A stretch of 11,082 nt of DNA from an uncultured Succinatimonas sp. GTDB lineage: Bacteria; Pseudomonadota; Gammaproteobacteria; Enterobacterales; Succinivibrionaceae. Positions within the stretch are counted from its first letter, which is position 1, and every line of letters begins with the position of its first letter. The notes beneath the pieces were generated by a model that was not told the origin of the DNA, made no database searches, and saw only the letters and a program-made list of their open reading frames with translations. A program made the translations under genes and the position numbers. Positions 7,607 through 11,082 of this stretch are shown here, piece by piece. The stretch covers positions 1 through 11,082 of the forward strand of contig URKL01000036.1 of NCBI GenBank assembly GCA_900548485.1. Direction: 5' to 3'.

Positions 7607-7658
7607 TAAAAGCTAAAATCCTCCAATTTGGACACTGAAATTTAAGGAAGTAGTATTA

Positions 7659-10547
7659 ATGTCTGACCAAAACGACAACGAGACCTTAGAAGCTGTAGAG
7701 CGTGAAGGAGAAAACTCCCCTAAGACAGCCTCTCAAAGCGTCAATTTCGACGTTGCTACTGTCAACCTAGAGGACGAGCTCAAACAGTCTTTTATTGACT
7801 ATGCCATGTCCGTGATTGTGGATAGAGCCTTACCTGATGTGCGTGACGGTTTGAAGCCAGTTCATCGTCGCGTCCTTTATGATATGTATGATCTTAAGGT
7901 ATGGCATACAGGCCAGACTAAAAAATCGGCACGTATTGTCGGTGATGTTATCGGCCGCTTTCACCCGCATGGTGATACTGCAGTTTATGAAACTATTGTG
8001 CGTATGGCTCAATGGTTCTCTATGCGTGAGCCTTTAATTTTTGGCCAGGGAAATTTTGGTGATATCGATGGTGATGGCGCAGCAGCTATGCGTTATACCG
8101 AAATTAAGATGACCAAGATAGCAGAGGCCATGCTTACTGATATTGACAAAGAAACAGTCAATACTTATCCAAATTATGATGGCAATGAGCAGATCCCAGA
8201 AGTATTGCCGACCCGTTTTCCAAATTTACTTGTCAATGGTTCCTCTGGTATTGCTGTGGGTATGGCTACCAATATTCCTCCGCATAATTTAGGAGAAATT
8301 ATCAATGGTACTGTAGCCTTATTAGATAATCCTGAGCTTACATTAGACGAATTGATGCAATATATTCCTGGACCTGATTTTCCTACAGGCGGCCTGATTG
8401 TTGGTAATGACGGTATCAAGCAGGCTTATGCTACAGGCCGTGGTCGCTGTGTAATTCGTTCTCGTACCCATATTGAGACAGATAAATCAGGCCGTAAGAC
8501 TATTATTGTTGATGAGATCCCTTATGTTGTTCATAAGGTCGATATTGTCAAACAGATTGCTCAATTAGTTCGTGATAAGAAGATTGAAGGTATTGCGGAG
8601 GTCAATGATTTATCTGATAAAGATAATGCCGTACGTATTGCTATCGATCTTAAACGTGATGCTTATGAAGAGGCTGTATTAAACAACCTTTACTCACAGA
8701 CGATGTTGCAGTCTTCCTTCTGGATAAATATGGTGGCTTTGGTTAATAATCATCCGCGCCAGTTATCTTTGATGGAAGTTTTAAAAGAATTTATTAAATT
8801 CCGTCGAGAAGTGGTCACACGTCGTACAGTTTATCTCTTGCGACAAGATCGTCGTCGTGCGCATATAGCAGAAGGTCTGATGGTAGCTAAAGCTAATATT
8901 CAGAAAGTTATCGACCTGATTACTTCTTCACAAAATCAAGATGAAGCTCGTGAGCTCTTAAAGCAAGAGCCTTGGGATGGCGGGAAGATTAATGCCTTAA
9001 TTGAGCGCACAAAAGATGGTGAAAATATTACCACCCCTCAGGGGATTGGTGCTAACTGTGGCTATATTGACGGTAAGTATTATCTCTCCGACACTCAAGC
9101 TCGCGCTATTTTAGCTTTACAGTTATCACGTTTGACTCATTTAGCTTCTGATGAAATCTTAGGCGACTATAAGAGCTTATTGGTAAATATTCGTGATTAC
9201 TTGGATATTTTAAATAATCCTGAGCGTATGAAAAGCGTCATTCGTGAGGATATGCTCGCCTGTAAGAATGAATTTGCAACTCCTCGTCGTTCTAACTTTG
9301 TTTATGATGATGGTAATTTCAATAAGGCCGATTTAATTGCCAAGCAAGATGTTATTGTTACCTTATCTTATCAAGGTTATATCAAATATCAGGATATCGC
9401 CTCCTATGAAAGTCAAGCACATGGTGGTAAGGGTCGAAAAGCAGCTTCCTTGAAGGAAGAGGACTTTATCAACAATGTCGTGGTGGCAAATACTCATGAT
9501 AAGATGCTGTGCTTTACCAATTTAGGCCGTGCTTTCATTTCTATTGTCTATGATTTGCCGACATCAGAAAATCGTACTTGGAGAGGTAGGCCTGTACAAA
9601 ACGTCTTTGAAATTGCTGAAAATGAGCGTATTACAGCGATGTTGCCTGTATCTAAGTTTGAAGATGATACCTACTTTATGTATGCAACTTCTAAGGGCTT
9701 AGTTAAGAAGACTCCGGTTACCGCTTTTGAAAGTTTTGTTAAACGCGGTGGTGATCGTGGTATTAAAGCCATCAATCTTGCTGAAGGCGATGAGCTTATC
9801 GGTGTTGATATTTCAAGTGGCGATGATGATGTCTATCTCTTTACCTCAGATGGGCGTGCTATCCACTTCTGCGAGTATTATAAGGCCTCAAAGGATGGCA
9901 ATGAAGATGAGGAGAGCATAGATAATGCTGAGATCTCTGAGGATAATGATGCTCAGGATAGTCTCTCTCGACATAATGGCTCAGGTGTAAGACCATCAGG
10001 ACGTAATGCAGCCGGTATCCGTGGTATTCGCTTAATTGGCGATGCTAAGGTAGTCTCGATGATCGTCATGCCTCCTAACGATGAATGTGCTCAATGTTTG
10101 ATTGCAACTGCTAATGGTTTTGGTAAGCGTATTGCTTTAGATACACTCTCCTTACGAAATCGTGGTGGACAAGGTGTGTTTGCAATTCGTAATTTAGAGC
10201 GTAATGGTGATGTTATAGGTGCTGTAAAAGCTGATGATGAGAGTGAGTTTATGCTCATTACTGATACCGGTATTTTAATTAGATCTCCTATGAATACTAT
10301 TCGCGAGTGTGGACGCAGTGCCTCAGGCGTTATTTTAATGCGTATGGATGATGCGCACGTTGTGGGATTGCAAGCTATTCCTGAAAATGTAGTTGAGAAT
10401 AGTCGTAAAACTGCACAAGCTCGCGCTCTTGAAAAACAAGCTATAAAAGAAATGCAGGAAAAAGAAGCTTCACAAAGCCCTTTAGCCTCAGAAATGCCAC
10501 AAGAAGAGTCAGATGATTCACAGAAAGAGGAGAATATAAATGACTAA
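7659..10547 (+). CDS. gyrA: DNA gyrase subunit A
   Basis: GyrA is the DNA cleaving and wrapping subunit of gyrase (GyrA2GyrB2), which adds negative supercoils using ATP. Catalytic tyrosine Y146 sits in AAAMRYTE (141-148). The breakage-reunion domain covers about 30-545, the beta-pinwheel DNA-wrapping domain about 555-910, and an acidic tail follows (roughly 940-962). The protein is 962 aa against 875 in E. coli. The extra length comes from a 24-residue acidic N-terminal extension, an acidic insertion of about 35 residues near 742-778, and tail differences. The quinolone region has T107 and E111 at E. coli positions S83 and D87. The GyrA box reads QAHGGKG (586-592) instead of the usual QRRGGKG. 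The box and GyrA-type CTD repeats still favour GyrA over ParC. The ATG at 7659 has AAGGA at 7644-7648. It is followed by serC with an 8-base overlap. Confidence 0.97.
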   Translation: MSDQNDNETLEAVEREGENSPKTASQSVNFDVATVNLEDELKQSFIDYAMSVIVDRALPDVRDGLKPVHRRVLYDMYDLKVWHTGQTKKSARIVGDVIGRFHPHGDTAVYETIVRMAQWFSMREPLIFGQGNFGDIDGDGAAAMRYTEIKMTKIAEAMLTDIDKETVNTYPNYDGNEQIPEVLPTRFPNLLVNGSSGIAVGMATNIPPHNLGEIINGTVALLDNPELTLDELMQYIPGPDFPTGGLIVGNDGIKQAYATGRGRCVIRSRTHIETDKSGRKTIIVDEIPYVVHKVDIVKQIAQLVRDKKIEGIAEVNDLSDKDNAVRIAIDLKRDAYEEAVLNNLYSQTMLQSSFWINMVALVNNHPRQLSLMEVLKEFIKFRREVVTRRTVYLLRQDRRRAHIAEGLMVAKANIQKVIDLITSSQNQDEARELLKQEPWDGGKINALIERTKDGENITTPQGIGANCGYIDGKYYLSDTQARAILALQLSRLTHLASDEILGDYKSLLVNIRDYLDILNNPERMKSVIREDMLACKNEFATPRRSNFVYDDGNFNKADLIAKQDVIVTLSYQGYIKYQDIASYESQAHGGKGRKAASLKEEDFINNVVVANTHDKMLCFTNLGRAFISIVYDLPTSENRTWRGRPVQNVFEIAENERITAMLPVSKFEDDTYFMYATSKGLVKKTPVTAFESFVKRGGDRGIKAINLAEGDELIGVDISSGDDDVYLFTSDGRAIHFCEYYKASKDGNEDEESIDNAEISEDNDAQDSLSRHNGSGVRPSGRNAAGIRGIRLIGDAKVVSMIVMPPNDECAQCLIATANGFGKRIALDTLSLRNRGGQGVFAIRNLERNGDVIGAVKADDESEFMLITDTGILIRSPMNTIRECGRSASGVILMRMDDAHVVGLQAIPENVVENSRKTAQARALEKQAIKEMQEKEASQSPLASEMPQEESDDSQKEENIND

Positions 10548-11082
10548 ACCTTGGAATTATGCTGCCGGTCCATGTATGTTGCCTCCAGAGGTTATGGAGC
10601 ATGCTCAACAAGAGTTTACAAGCTTCAATGGTATGGGAGTAGGTGTTATTGAGTTATCTCATCGTTCTGCTGAATTTACTGCAGTAGCCAAAGAAGCTGA
10701 AGAAAATTTACGTAAGCTTTTAAATATCCCTGCAAATTATAAAATTTTATTTGAGCAAGGTGGCGGTCGAGGCCAGTTTGCTGCTATTCCTTTGAATATT
10801 TTGCCAGAGGATGGTTTCGCTGATTATTTTGTAACTGGTCATTGGTCACGTTGTGCTTATAAAGAGTGTGCCGAGCGTTATGGCAAGGCTATTTTGCACG
10901 AATGCGCTCCTAAAGATGAGAATGGTCAATATTATATTGATTACAGCGCCATGAAGGTTACTAAAGGCGCAAGCTATGCCTATTGCTGTATAAATGAGAC
11001 TGTAAATGGTCTTGAGATGTTTGATCTTCCTGATACCGGTGATGTGCCTTTAATTGCAGATATGTCATCTGATATTTTGACT
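10540..11082 (+). CDS. serC: Phosphoserine aminotransferase SerC (3' end beyond the window)
   Basis: SerC is a PLP enzyme converting 3-phosphohydroxypyruvate and glutamate to phosphoserine; it also serves pyridoxal phosphate synthesis. The first 181 codons are present, about half of the usual 360 or so. They match E. coli SerC in AAGPCMLPPEV (8-18), ELSHRS (38-43), NIPANYKILF (62-71), QGGGRGQFAA (73-82), HW at 101-102 (cofactor-stacking tryptophan), NETVNG (152-157) and IADMSS (172-177), with D174 the expected PLP-pyridine contact. The PLP-binding lysine lies beyond the right edge. The ATG at 10540 lies inside the last codons of gyrA (8-base overlap, different frame) with a strong AGGAG at 10528-10532, seven bases upstream. 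It is therefore probably expressed from the gyrA promoter; aroA commonly follows serC in related bacteria. Confidence 0.96.
   Translation, partial: MTKPWNYAAGPCMLPPEVMEHAQQEFTSFNGMGVGVIELSHRSAEFTAVAKEAEENLRKLLNIPANYKILFEQGGGRGQFAAIPLNILPEDGFADYFVTGHWSRCAYKECAERYGKAILHECAPKDENGQYYIDYSAMKVTKGASYAYCCINETVNGLEMFDLPDTGDVPLIADMSSDILT

Larger units (their letters stand above)
7489..7658. other. Divergent rdgC/gyrA intergenic control region
   Basis: This 170-base region carries the 5' ends of both transcripts. It contains back-to-back promoters (listed separately) with their -35 boxes about 31 bases apart, and three homopolymer tracts: A8 at 7501-7508, T8 at 7536-7543 and A7 at 7581-7587. The tract centres are about 35 and 44 bases apart, close to whole helical turns, so the DNA may be bent. 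A short perfect dyad, TCCAA-T-TTGGA at 7622-7632, lies just inside the predicted gyrA transcript. No ORF is evident. Confidence 0.6.

Noticed and set aside
7977..7991. Fluoroquinolone resistance mutations in gyrA
   Set aside because: Thr and Glu keep the drug-contact chemistry and Thr is wild type in several genera; no evidence that they are acquired.
7659..10547. ParC (topoisomerase IV) instead of GyrA
   Set aside because: Length, a recognisable though altered GyrA box, and close match of the pinwheel blades to E. coli GyrA argue for GyrA.
1..11082. A novel defence, mobile or RNA-based system
   Set aside because: All substantial coding space is taken by recognisable housekeeping genes and the two intergenic regions are under 175 bases; no repeats, integrase, transposase or structured RNA motif was found.

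Overview
This window is an ordinary, gene-dense piece of chromosome from an AT-rich gammaproteobacterium. The protein set points there: RlmL fused to RlmK, Uup, RNase AM (Rnm) next to YciO, RdgC (a family largely limited to beta- and gammaproteobacteria), TrhP, and gyrA followed directly by serC. The AT-rich codon use combined with Aeromonadales/Enterobacterales-type proteins makes a host-associated anaerobe of the Succinivibrionaceae type a reasonable guess. That placement is inference, not shown by the sequence. I see no mobile element, CRISPR array, tRNA or rRNA gene, toxin-antitoxin pair or defence system.

Layout. (1) Positions 1-5203, plus strand: four tightly packed genes, rlmL (5' end outside the window), uup, rnm and yciO. 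They overlap by 4 bases or are separated by 2 and 11 bases, so they probably form one operon. The first three act on rRNA or the ribosome, which makes a related role likely for the poorly understood YciO. (2) Positions 5204-5297: a short convergent intergenic region holding a 34-bp near-perfect palindrome, probably a two-way transcription barrier or terminator. (3) Positions 7488-5298, minus strand: rdgC then trhP, overlapping by 17 bases, with trhP starting at GTG. (4) Positions 7489-7658: a divergent promoter region with a good sigma-70-like promoter for each direction and three A/T tracts. (5) Positions 7659-11082, plus strand: gyrA, then serC starting inside the last codons of gyrA and running off the right edge.

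The genes are housekeeping: 23S rRNA methylation (rlmL), ABC-F ATPase (uup), 5' maturation of rRNA (rnm), tRNA wobble uridine hydroxylation (trhP), nucleoid/RecA control (rdgC), DNA supercoiling (gyrA) and serine/vitamin B6 biosynthesis (serC). I did not find a clearly new system. The points most worth a second look are inside known proteins: a GyrA box lacking both usual arginines, an acidic insertion in the GyrA C-terminal domain, a long basic Gly/Phe-rich tail on RlmL, a glycine-to-cysteine change in the SAM-binding loop of its RlmK half, and the combined rlmL-uup-rnm-yciO gene order.
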